In this document: one piece after another, positions 7,184-14,593 of the stretch
Layout: every line of letters begins with the position of its first letter
Position numbering within the stretch: position 1 is the first letter of the stretch
From: JBBIOI01 sp037443425
GTDB lineage: Bacteria > Desulfobacterota > BSN033 > UBA1163
Length of the DNA stretch: 47,576 nt
NCBI GenBank assembly: GCA_037443425.1
Contig: JBBIOI010000009.1
Coordinates: 1-47,576, forward strand
Direction: 5' to 3'
Made by a program: the position numbers and the translations under genes
The notes under the pieces: generated by a model
Told to the model about the DNA's origin: nothing
The model's input: only the letters and a program-made list of their open reading frames with translations
Database searches by the model: none

Positions 7184-8851
7184 ATGCTACAGGAACTTCG
7201 GATTAAAAATTTTGCAATCATTGATGAGTTGAATATTTCATTCTCAAAGGGGCTAAATATACTCACAGGCGAAACAGGGGCTGGAAAGTCTATCGTTCTA
7301 AATGCAGTTCAGCTTTTAAGGGGTGCGAAGGTGGGGGATGAGGTTGTTAGGAGTCAGGAAGAAGAGGCAACTATCGAGGCTATATTTGACCTTTCAGAAA
7401 ATCCGGAAATAATCAAAAGATTTAAGGTTGAAGAGATTGATGACAAAGAGGAGACACTTCTTATCAAAAGAATAATATCAAAATCGGGTAGAGGGAGGGT
7501 CTATGTTAATGGGAATTTGGCAACCCTTGGGATGCTTTCAAATATATCTGAAGAGATACTGAGCATCTGTGGTCAGCATGAACATCAACTGCTTCAGAAG
7601 GTTGAAACCCATATAGATATTCTTGATGAATTTGGGGGCCTTATAAAACTCAGGGAGGAGTTTCAAAGGTGTTTTGAAAAATTTAATTCACAACTTGAAG
7701 AGATCAAAAAGATTAAGGAGGATCAGGAAAGGCTGGAAAAAGAAAGAGAAATAATGCAATTTCAGCTAAAGGAGATTGAATCAGCTAATCTCCAGGTAGG
7801 AGAGGACGAAACCCTGAAAGCTGAACGGGCAATCTTAATTAATGCAAAGAGGTTGATAGAATTTGCCAAGCTTGCAGAAGGATTGCTTTATGATGAAGAG
7901 GGATCGGTAATTGAAAGGATTCAGATGATTATAAGGCAGGGTCAGGATGTTTCGAGCATCGATCCAAAAATTTCAGAACTTGTCAAGAGCTTAGAGGCCT
8001 CTCTTATACAGTTAGAAGAGATTTCTATTGAATTCAGGGATTATTCAAAAAAGATAGAGGCAAATCCTGAAAGGCTTGATGAGATAGAGAATAGGCTTCA
8101 GGAATTGGATAGGTTGAAGCGAAAATATGGTCCTACTATAGAAGATATTTTAGTGTTTAAAAAGAGAATCGATGAAAAATTGCAATTATTTACTTTAGAA
8201 CAGGATAAACTTAAGGAACTTGAAGCCTCGTTAGAACCTATAAGAAAGGAGATGCTCGGGCTTTGTAGAAGACTTTCTCAAGAAAGAAAGAAGGTAGCGC
8301 TCGGGCTTAAGAGGGAGGTTGAGAAAGAACTTTCCAGCCTTGGAATGAAAAAAACCACATTTGAAGTCTCTTTTGAAGAGATCCCGATTTCTTCAAAAGG
8401 GATGGATAAGGTTGAATTTCTTATATCTCCAAATCCTGGTGAGGCATTAAAACCCCTTGCAAAGATTGCATCTGGTGGAGAGTTATCAAGAATTATGTTA
8501 GCCCTGAAAAAGATTTTAGCAAATGTTGGCGAAAGACAGGTCCTTATCTTTGATGAGGTAGACTCGGGAATTGGAGGTGCAATCGCCGAGGTTGTGGGTA
8601 GGAAACTTAAGGAACTATCACGATATCACCAGGTTATATGTGTAACACATCTTCCTCAAATAGCGTGCTTTGCTGATAGACACTACAGTGTTAAAAAGGA
8701 GGTAAAGGGAGGAAGGACGATTACAAGGGTAATTCCATTGGAGAAGGAATCTGTAATTGATGAGATTGCAAGGATGTTAGGAGGGATGAGGATTACAGAA
8801 AAGACAAAGGCACATGCGAAAGAGATGTTGGAGGAGGCGAGAAGGCTATAG
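7184..8851 (+). CDS. recN: DNA repair protein RecN
   Basis: 555 residues from the ATG at 7184. A TTG three codons earlier is in frame, but MLQELRIKNFAIIDEL matches the usual RecN N-terminus. SMC-like ATPase of double-strand break repair: Walker A GETGAGKS (29-36), GQHEHQLL Q-loop region, long central coiled coil rich in Glu/Lys (about 145-370), ABC signature SGGELSRI, and Walker B VLIFDEVDSGIGG near the C-terminus. No strong ribosome-binding site; the spacer is the TAGTGAAT repeat. The stop codon forms the first bases of the repeat at 8849. Confidence 0.95.
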   Translation: MLQELRIKNFAIIDELNISFSKGLNILTGETGAGKSIVLNAVQLLRGAKVGDEVVRSQEEEATIEAIFDLSENPEIIKRFKVEEIDDKEETLLIKRIISKSGRGRVYVNGNLATLGMLSNISEEILSICGQHEHQLLQKVETHIDILDEFGGLIKLREEFQRCFEKFNSQLEEIKKIKEDQERLEKEREIMQFQLKEIESANLQVGEDETLKAERAILINAKRLIEFAKLAEGLLYDEEGSVIERIQMIIRQGQDVSSIDPKISELVKSLEASLIQLEEISIEFRDYSKKIEANPERLDEIENRLQELDRLKRKYGPTIEDILVFKKRIDEKLQLFTLEQDKLKELEASLEPIRKEMLGLCRRLSQERKKVALGLKREVEKELSSLGMKKTTFEVSFEEIPISSKGMDKVEFLISPNPGEALKPLAKIASGGELSRIMLALKKILANVGERQVLIFDEVDSGIGGAIAEVVGRKLKELSRYHQVICVTHLPQIACFADRHYSVKKEVKGGRTITRVIPLEKESVIDEIARMLGGMRITEKTKAHAKEMLEEARRL

Positions 8852-8880
8852 TGATGATGATGGTGATAGTGAGAGTGGGG
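8849..8880. repeat. Solo GTGATAGTGAGAGTG repeat after recN
   Basis: The sequence from the recN stop codon onward is TAGTGATGATGATGGTGATA then GTGAGAGTGGGG. 8861-8877 (TGGTGATAGTGAGAGTG) is identical to 17 bases of the left terminal repeat at 1311-1327. The G-rich end merges with the GGGGAGGAG ribosome-binding site of the next gene. Confidence 0.7.
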
Positions 8881-8891
8881 AGGAGTTTTAG

Positions 8892-9359
8892 ATGATTAGA
8901 AAGGCAACCTTAAAGGATGTAAAGGAGATTCAGAGGCTTATAAAGCAGTACTCGGCTCGAGGTGATATACTGCCAAGATCGATTAGTGAGCTTTATGACA
9001 ATTTGAGGGATTTCTTCGTTTATATAAAGAATCGAAAGATTGTAGGTATATGTGCACTTCATATTTGCTGGGAAGATCTGGCAGAGATAAGATCACTTGC
9101 AGTCAAGGATGAGGTAAGAAACAAAGGAATAGGTGGGAAACTTCTTGAGGCATGCATTGAAGAGGCGAAGCTTTTAGGGGTAAAAAGGATTTTTGCACTG
9201 ACATATCAACCAGAGTTCTTTGAGAGGATTGGTTTTAAAAAGGTAGATAAAAATATCTTACCACATAAAATATGGACAGAGTGTGTCAAATGTGTAAAAT
9301 TCCCTGATTGCGATGAAGTAGCGGTAATTAAGGAGATTGACCCTCTTCACCTAAGATAA
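8892..9359 (+). CDS. argA: Short GNAT-type N-acetylglutamate synthase
   Basis: 155 residues, a single GNAT domain without the kinase-like domain of classical ArgA. Acetyl-CoA binding motif VRNKGIGGKLLEACIEEA at about 76-93. The C-terminal signature (LTYQPEFFERIGFKKVDK, then HKIWTECVKCVKFPDCDEVA) is typical of the short amino-acid N-acetyltransferases that supply N-acetylglutamate for arginine synthesis in deltaproteobacteria. argB, argD and argG lie 12-16 kb downstream, which supports the role. GGGGAGGAG precedes the ATG. The last 32 bases overlap the 3' end of the convergent ThiF-like gene. A different GNAT substrate cannot be excluded. Confidence 0.8.
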   Translation: MIRKATLKDVKEIQRLIKQYSARGDILPRSISELYDNLRDFFVYIKNRKIVGICALHICWEDLAEIRSLAVKDEVRNKGIGGKLLEACIEEAKLLGVKRIFALTYQPEFFERIGFKKVDKNILPHKIWTECVKCVKFPDCDEVAVIKEIDPLHLR

Positions 9360-10164
9360 TCCTTAAAACTGTATTTGCTTGATGATGGGCAGCTATTCCT
9401 ACCCTGGGCGCCATTAGACCGACCCCTGGTCGAGCCTCTGTCTTTTGGTCGCCAATAATAAAGATTTTTGATGAGAAACGAACTGTTTTTATCTCGTTAT
9501 TATCACCGTATCCTGCAACCCCTGAGGCAGCTACAATATACTTTTCAGGCAGTTTCTCTGAGATGGCATTTATGAGCATAGCCTTTTCTTCAGCTTTGTC
9601 AAAGGCTTCAACGATGATGTCTGCCTCTTTAAAAAACCTTTCAACATTTTTTCGCTCTATTTTCTCGTTGTATGTTTCGATCTTTAAATAGGGATTTATT
9701 TTTAGAAGGGTTTCTCGCATTGCATAAACCTTTGGCATACCAATCTGGTGATAGAAATATTGCTGACGATTTAGATTTGATGGTTCGACAATATCGAAAT
9801 CAACAAGAATGAGTTTTCCAACCCCGACACGTGTTAGTGCAACAGCCACTGTCGAACCAAGGCCACCAAGTCCTGCAATCCCTACAGTAGATCTTTTTAT
9901 CTTCTCATGAACCCCTGGGCTATGACGTGCCATCATCAATGATTCAAACTCTTCGGGTGAAGGTTTTTCACCTTTTTTTATCAAAACAACCTCGTCACCG
10001 TTTTTTAATTGACAATCGGATTGCAAAGGGAAACCATTATATATCAATATATCTGCATCGGGTTTAAATTTATCTCTTAGCTGGAATAGTGTAATAGGAG
10101 AAGAAAGAGAGAGTTCTTTCTCATTTAGTTTTATTTTTATTGAAATTTGTGTATTATTTTTCAT
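9328..10164 (-). CDS. thiF: ThiS-like domain fused to ThiF/E1-like adenylyltransferase
   Basis: 278 residues. Residues 1-65 resemble a ThiS/MoaD beta-grasp domain (LSSPITLFQLRDKFKPDADI, then LKNGDEVVLIKKGE) but without a C-terminal Gly-Gly. Residues 80-278 are an E1-like Rossmann domain with GIAGLGGLGSTVAVAL (95-110), the Arg/Asn region DIVEPSNLNRQQY, and ADIIVEAFDKAEEK. Short ThiF family members of this architecture adenylate a sulfur carrier protein for thiazole or pterin sulfur transfer. The only cysteine is Cys51, so the CxxC zinc pairs and the persulfide cysteine of classical ThiF are absent. Its carrier partner is not adjacent; a Gly-Gly-ending carrier lies at 47451. Convergent overlap of 32 bases with argA. 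Confidence 0.8.
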   Translation of the reverse strand: MKNNTQISIKIKLNEKELSLSSPITLFQLRDKFKPDADILIYNGFPLQSDCQLKNGDEVVLIKKGEKPSPEEFESLMMARHSPGVHEKIKRSTVGIAGLGGLGSTVAVALTRVGVGKLILVDFDIVEPSNLNRQQYFYHQIGMPKVYAMRETLLKINPYLKIETYNEKIERKNVERFFKEADIIVEAFDKAEEKAMLINAISEKLPEKYIVAASGVAGYGDNNEIKTVRFSSKIFIIGDQKTEARPGVGLMAPRVGIAAHHQANTVLRIILGEEGQSP

Positions 10165-10255
10165 AAAATGAAATTAATGTAAATAAAAGAGACTGTCAAG
10201 GTATATAATAGAGAATTCTTAAAAGTTTTTGAAAGACTGGGGATTAGGGATACAG

Positions 10256-10492
10256 TGATTGCGAGCACCCAGAGGGTCCGTGGCAATCCATTGAAGTCGT
10301 TGCGAAGATTCAAAAGGTGCGTAGCAATCCGATGAAGTCATTGCGAGCCCAAAGGGCGTGGCACTCTCATAGATTCCTCGTTCCGCTCGGAATGACAGTT
10401 TTAATGGGTGCTTCGGCTTCGCCTCGCAATGAAAATCTGGTATAGTTCAATTTATATTAAGATATCTGCTCGAAGGCTTTTTAGCCCTACCT
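10256..10492. repeat. REP-like palindromic repeat, copy 2
   Basis: Most of the 397-base gap between thiF and alr. It contains GTGATTGCGAGCACCCAGAG, repeated AAGTCGTTGCGA/AAGTCATTGCGAGCC units, GATTCCTCGTTCCGCTCGGA then ATGAC (inverse of copy 1), and CTTCGGCTTCGCCTCGCAAT. At 10469-10492 CTCGAAGGCTTTTT plus CCCTACCT is the reverse complement of 18589-18612. Non-coding apart from the alr promoter that follows. Confidence 0.8.
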
Positions 10493-10495
10493 GGT

Positions 10496-10524
10496 TTGAC
10501 TTTAGGGGGTCTCAATGTTATGAA
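10496..10524 (+). promoter_or_regulatory. Candidate promoter for alr
   Basis: TTGACT (10496-10501), 17-nt spacer, TATGAA (10519-10524), about 38 bases upstream of the alr start. Confidence 0.5.
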
Positions 10525-10561
10525 TTTATTGTTTTTTATTAATTGACAGGAGAATTTTATC

Positions 10562-11692
10562 TTGGCAGAAAAGTTATTACACGGAAGGCCAACAGTTGCG
10601 GAGATCGATCTTAAGGCAATCGAATTTAATTACACTGAGCTTCGGAAAAGAATTCCAAAGGGAGTAAAATTTCTTGCTGTTGTTAAGGCAGATGCTTATG
10701 GTCATGGAGCAGTCCCCATTTCGCTAAAGTTAGAGCGACTTGGTGTCGATTACTTAGGTGTGGCAATATCTGAAGAAGGGGAGGAATTAAGGAAGGCAGG
10801 CATTAAGGTTCCTATTCTTGTATTGGGTGGAGTATTTAAAGGAGATCTGGATAGGGTTTTTCGATTTCGTCTCACACCTGTAGTATTTAGTGAGGATTCC
10901 TTAAGTCTGCTTTCAAATGAGGCAAAAAGAAGAGGAAAGAAGATAAAGGTTCATTTAAAAGTCGATACAGGCATGGGAAGACTTGGTATACCTATAAATG
11001 ATTATTCAAAATTTTTAGAAAGATTAGATAGATTACCTGAGATTGAAATCGAAGGGATTCTTTCACATTTTTCCATGTTGGACGAAGATGAGGATTATAC
11101 ACGGCGACAGTGGGGAAAGTTTCAACTGGCATTGGAGATGACAAAAAATAGAGGATTTTCATACAAATATTATCATATAGCAAGCAGTGGAACAATGATT
11201 TCATATCCAGAGTATTGTGGAAATTTAGTAAGACCTGGAATAATGCTCTATGGTGCATATCCTTCGAATTCTTACAAGAAACTTATTAAACTTAAGCCTC
11301 TCATGACACTTAAGACGGCGATTCATTATCTTAAATGGGTTTCCTCAGGTGAAAGGATAAGCTATGGTGGAACATTTGTTACAAATAGACTGAGTAAGAT
11401 TGCAACAATTCCAATCGGATATGGGGATGGTTACAGTCGCTTCCTATCAAATAAAGGTGAAGTATTAATACATGGGAGAAGGGTTCCGATAGTTGGAAGG
11501 ATCTGTATGGATTTTTTTATGGTGGATGTTACGGATGTACCAAATGTTAAGGTAGGAGATGAGGTTATTCTTATAGGTAAGCAAGGGAGAGAAAGAATAA
11601 CTGTTGAAGAGATAGCAGAAAAGATTGGAAGTATTCCCTATGAGGTGTTATGCTTGATTGGTAAGAGGGTGCCAAGGGTTTATTTGGATTAG
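10562..11692 (+). CDS. alr: Alanine racemase
   Basis: 376 residues. Interconverts L- and D-alanine for peptidoglycan, using PLP. Lys42 in AVVKADAYGHGAV forms the Schiff base; the opposite-face base is Tyr268 in ISYGGTFV. Other signatures are HLKVDTGMGRLG, HIASSGTM, RPGIMLYG, IPIGYGDGYSR and GRICMDFFMVDVT. The start is a TTG preceded by AGGAG at nine bases; no in-frame ATG is nearby and the family's N-terminus (RPTVAEIDLKAI) is intact. Followed after 26 bases by mlaE. Confidence 0.95.
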   Translation: MAEKLLHGRPTVAEIDLKAIEFNYTELRKRIPKGVKFLAVVKADAYGHGAVPISLKLERLGVDYLGVAISEEGEELRKAGIKVPILVLGGVFKGDLDRVFRFRLTPVVFSEDSLSLLSNEAKRRGKKIKVHLKVDTGMGRLGIPINDYSKFLERLDRLPEIEIEGILSHFSMLDEDEDYTRRQWGKFQLALEMTKNRGFSYKYYHIASSGTMISYPEYCGNLVRPGIMLYGAYPSNSYKKLIKLKPLMTLKTAIHYLKWVSSGERISYGGTFVTNRLSKIATIPIGYGDGYSRFLSNKGEVLIHGRRVPIVGRICMDFFMVDVTDVPNVKVGDEVILIGKQGRERITVEEIAEKIGSIPYEVLCLIGKRVPRVYLD

Positions 11693-11718
11693 TGAATTAG
11701 GAATTAGGGTATAGAATA

Positions 11719-12486
11719 ATGAATCCACTTTATTTTATTGGAAGCCGATTAATACAATTTGTTCTTGAAAGCGGAAGGATAATGATTCTTTTCTGTCAGA
11801 TTATTGGGGGTATATTCAGACCCCCCTCTTACGGTAGAGAGATATTAAAACAGATGGAAGAGGTTGGTATTAAATCCTTTCCGGTGGTAATTATTACAGC
11901 TGCATTTACAGGAATGGTTTTAGCCCTGCAGAGTTTTACAGGATTTAAGAGGTTTGGGGCAGAGACCATGGTGGGAACTATTGTTGCCCTTTCAATGACA
12001 AGGGAACTTGGTCCAGTGCTTACAGGTCTTATGGTATCAGGTCGTGTAGGTTCTGCAATGGCTGCTGAGCTTGGAACAATGCGTGTAACAGAACAGATAG
12101 ATGCACTTTATACGCTTGCTACAAATCCTGTAAAATACCTGATTGTGCCAAGATTTTTGGCCTCTACAATTATGCTTCCAATACTGGTCATTTTTGCAGA
12201 CGTAATTGGTATTGTGGGAGGCTATCTTGTAAGTGTCCAGATCCTTGGGACAAATCCAACACTCTATGTTAGAAGGACATGGAATTATCTGGAACTGAAC
12301 GATCTTTATAGTGGTCTTTTAAAGGCATTGATTTTTGGTATGATTATTGCTTTAATAAGTTGCTATCAGGGTTTTAATGCCCAGGGTGGGGCAGAGGGTG
12401 TTGGAAGGGCAACAACAAAGGCAGTGGTTTTTTCTTCACTTACAATACTTGTTTCAAATTATTTTATTACTGCATTCTTATTTTGA
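11719..12486 (+). CDS. mlaE: Lipid-asymmetry ABC transporter permease, MlaE family
   Basis: 255 residues with about five to six membrane segments. Family marks: FPVVIITAAFTGMVLALQSF, TRELGPVLTGLMVSGRVGSA (the conserved EQ-loop region), AAELGTMRVTEQIDAL, and C-terminal GAEGVGRATTKAVVFSS. Inner-membrane permease of a Mla/MCE system that moves phospholipid between the membranes. First of three genes mlaE-mlaF-mlaD, separated from the ATPase by 16 bases. mlaC and mlaB are not in this window. Confidence 0.92.
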   Translation: MNPLYFIGSRLIQFVLESGRIMILFCQIIGGIFRPPSYGREILKQMEEVGIKSFPVVIITAAFTGMVLALQSFTGFKRFGAETMVGTIVALSMTRELGPVLTGLMVSGRVGSAMAAELGTMRVTEQIDALYTLATNPVKYLIVPRFLASTIMLPILVIFADVIGIVGGYLVSVQILGTNPTLYVRRTWNYLELNDLYSGLLKALIFGMIIALISCYQGFNAQGGAEGVGRATTKAVVFSSLTILVSNYFITAFLF

Positions 12487-12502
12487 TTGATTTTTTAGAA
12501 AA

Positions 12503-13354
12503 ATGGATTCAGATGTAAAGATTCGTGTGATTAACCTTCATAAGTCATTTGGTGAAAACCATGTTCTTCGAGGTGTGAACTTAGAGATTCACCAAGGAGA
12601 GAGCATGGTGGTTATTGGTGGAAGTGGCTCTGGAAAGACTGTCCTTATTAAATGTATTATTGGACTTATGAGGCCCGATAAGGGAGAGATCTATGTTGAT
12701 GGAACGGAGATAACCTCACTTACAGATAAGGAACTAAACGAGGTTAGAAAGAAATTTGGGATGCTATTTCAGTGGGGAGCACTCTTTGATTCAATGACTG
12801 TATGGGAAAATGTGGGCTTTGGCTTAAAATATCACAAAAAGCTGAACGACGAGGAGGTGAGAAGAATTGCCTCTGAAAAACTTGCACTTGTTGGTCTGAA
12901 AAATGTAGAGGACCTTATGCCATCTGAATTAAGTGGTGGAATGAAGAAGAGGGTGAGTCTTGCAAGGGCAATCGCAATGGAGCCTGAGATTTTACTTTAT
13001 GATGAGCCAACAACAGGGATCGACCCTATTATGGCTGATGCGATTAATGAACTCATAATTCAGATGAAGAAGAAGCTCAATGTTACCTCAATAACTATTA
13101 CCCATGATATGAAGAGTGCCTATAAAATCGGAGATCGTATTGCAATGCTTTTCAAGGGAAGGATAATAGAGGTTGGTACTCCAGAGGAGATTAAAAATTC
13201 ACGCAATCCAATTGTCAAACAATTTATTGAAGGCAAATCAGATGGTCCAATAAAAATTGTTGATCCATCTCTTCTTACCCTTCCATCACGTGATTTAAGG
13301 GGGACAAAGTACTGGGTAGGAAGAGAACCTTACGAGGGAGGTGATTTAGAATGA
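12503..13354 (+). CDS. mlaF: Lipid-asymmetry ABC transporter ATPase, MlaF family
   Basis: 283 residues. Walker A GGSGSGKT (about 37-44), Q-loop FQWGALFDSMTVWENV (the FQ-x-GALFDS segment is typical of MCE-linked ATPases), signature LSGGMKKRVSLARA, Walker B ILLYDEPTTGIDP, and switch His in ITITHDMKSA. A C-terminal extension of about 45 residues follows the ATPase core. Its stop overlaps the mlaD start (ATGA at 13351-13354), showing translational coupling. Powers lipid transport with MlaE. Confidence 0.93.
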   Translation: MDSDVKIRVINLHKSFGENHVLRGVNLEIHQGESMVVIGGSGSGKTVLIKCIIGLMRPDKGEIYVDGTEITSLTDKELNEVRKKFGMLFQWGALFDSMTVWENVGFGLKYHKKLNDEEVRRIASEKLALVGLKNVEDLMPSELSGGMKKRVSLARAIAMEPEILLYDEPTTGIDPIMADAINELIIQMKKKLNVTSITITHDMKSAYKIGDRIAMLFKGRIIEVGTPEEIKNSRNPIVKQFIEGKSDGPIKIVDPSLLTLPSRDLRGTKYWVGREPYEGGDLE

Positions 13355-14505
13355 AAGGAAAAAGATTAGAAATGTGGGTAGGAGTCTTTGTATTAATAGG
13401 AATATTTTTCCTTGTCCTCATGACGCTTAAGATAGAAAGATTCGAGTGGGGAAAAAAGGCAGGTTATCCTCTAACAATCTACTTTGATTCGGCTGCAGGA
13501 CTGGATCAGAACTCTCCTGTGCGTGTGGCTGGTGTTAGGGTTGGAGATGTTGAAAGGATTACACTCGAGGGGGGTAGGGCAAAGGTTATATTCCGTCTCC
13601 CAGATGATGTCATACTTTACAAAGATGCAAAGGCATATCTGAAATCTGAAGGATTTTTGGGAGAGAGATATGTGGAGATTACTCCCGGGACGCCTGAGAA
13701 TCCAAAATTGAAGCCAGGCGATGTTATTGAGCAGGGTGCACCACCAGCTGATATTGAACAGTTTTTAGCAAATGTGAGTAAAATAAGAGAAGATATTAAG
13801 GATGTAGTAAAGCCACTTAGCGATGTGCTTAAGGCAGTCGATTCTAAGAAGGTAGAAAATGTGATCAAGAATTTTGATAAATTCTCTGGTCAACTTACAA
13901 GCCTTGCAAAGGATTCAAGGGAGACGATTCAGAAGGCAAAAGACGCCTTTTCACACTTTCAGGAGATCGGAGATAAGGTAAATAAGGGAGAAGGTACGCT
14001 TGGAAAGTTAATAAAGGATGATAAGGTCTATGTAGATGCCAAAAAGACAATAGAGGTATTAAGGGAGGTTTCAGAAAAGGTTGAACGAGGTGAAGGGACA
14101 CTTGGTAAATTAATAAAGGATGATACTGTTTATGAAGAAGCTAAAAAGGTTGTTGAAAGTGCAAAAGAGGCATTAGAAGGCGTTAAGGTTACGGCCAAGA
14201 CTTTAAAGGACGTGTCCGAAAAGATTGAGCAAGGTGAGGGGACACTGGGCAAACTTATAAAGGACGAATCACTATATCAAGAGGCGAAAGAGACAATAAA
14301 AACTGCCCGAGACGCTATGGAAACAGTTAAGGGAATTGCGGAAAAGGTTGATAGAGGAGAGGGAACGCTTGGAAAACTCGTAAGCGATGATCAATTGATG
14401 AAAGAGACAGAAAAAACACTTAAAAAGGTTCAGAAGGCAGCAGAGGGGATTCAGGAACAGACACCTATAACAGTTCTTGGAACACTTATAGGTTTATTCT
14501 TTTAA
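13351..14505 (+). CDS. mlaD: MCE-domain protein MlaD with four GEGTLGKL repeats
   Basis: 384 residues. N-terminal membrane helix (about 9-27), then an MCE/MlaD beta-barrel domain (about 38-116: FDSAAGLDQNSPVRVAGVRVG, FLGERYVEITPG). A helical C-terminal region carries four copies of GEGTLGKL(I/V) starting at about 213, 247, 295 and 336, each followed by an acidic KDD/KDE/SDD and a helix. The end (TPITVLGTLIGLFF) is hydrophobic. The MCE ring is anchored in the inner membrane and binds lipid; the GEGTLGKL repeat is common in long MCE proteins of deltaproteobacteria, with unknown role. Starts inside the mlaF stop. Confidence 0.92.
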   Translation: MKGKRLEMWVGVFVLIGIFFLVLMTLKIERFEWGKKAGYPLTIYFDSAAGLDQNSPVRVAGVRVGDVERITLEGGRAKVIFRLPDDVILYKDAKAYLKSEGFLGERYVEITPGTPENPKLKPGDVIEQGAPPADIEQFLANVSKIREDIKDVVKPLSDVLKAVDSKKVENVIKNFDKFSGQLTSLAKDSRETIQKAKDAFSHFQEIGDKVNKGEGTLGKLIKDDKVYVDAKKTIEVLREVSEKVERGEGTLGKLIKDDTVYEEAKKVVESAKEALEGVKVTAKTLKDVSEKIEQGEGTLGKLIKDESLYQEAKETIKTARDAMETVKGIAEKVDRGEGTLGKLVSDDQLMKETEKTLKKVQKAAEGIQEQTPITVLGTLIGLFF

Positions 14506-14550
14506 TAAATGGATTTGGCTGTTAAATATAATAGGGTTTAAAACTATTAT

Positions 14551-14581
14551 TCCTGCTAAGGAAGGAGCTTAAGGATTTTTT
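14551..14581 (+). terminator. Weak possible terminator after mlaD
   Basis: TCC-TGC-TAAG pairs imperfectly with CTTA-A-GGA and is followed by six T. The stem is short with an internal loop, so this may not terminate; it lies 13 bases before the next start. Confidence 0.25.
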
Positions 14582-14593
14582 GATCTATACTTT

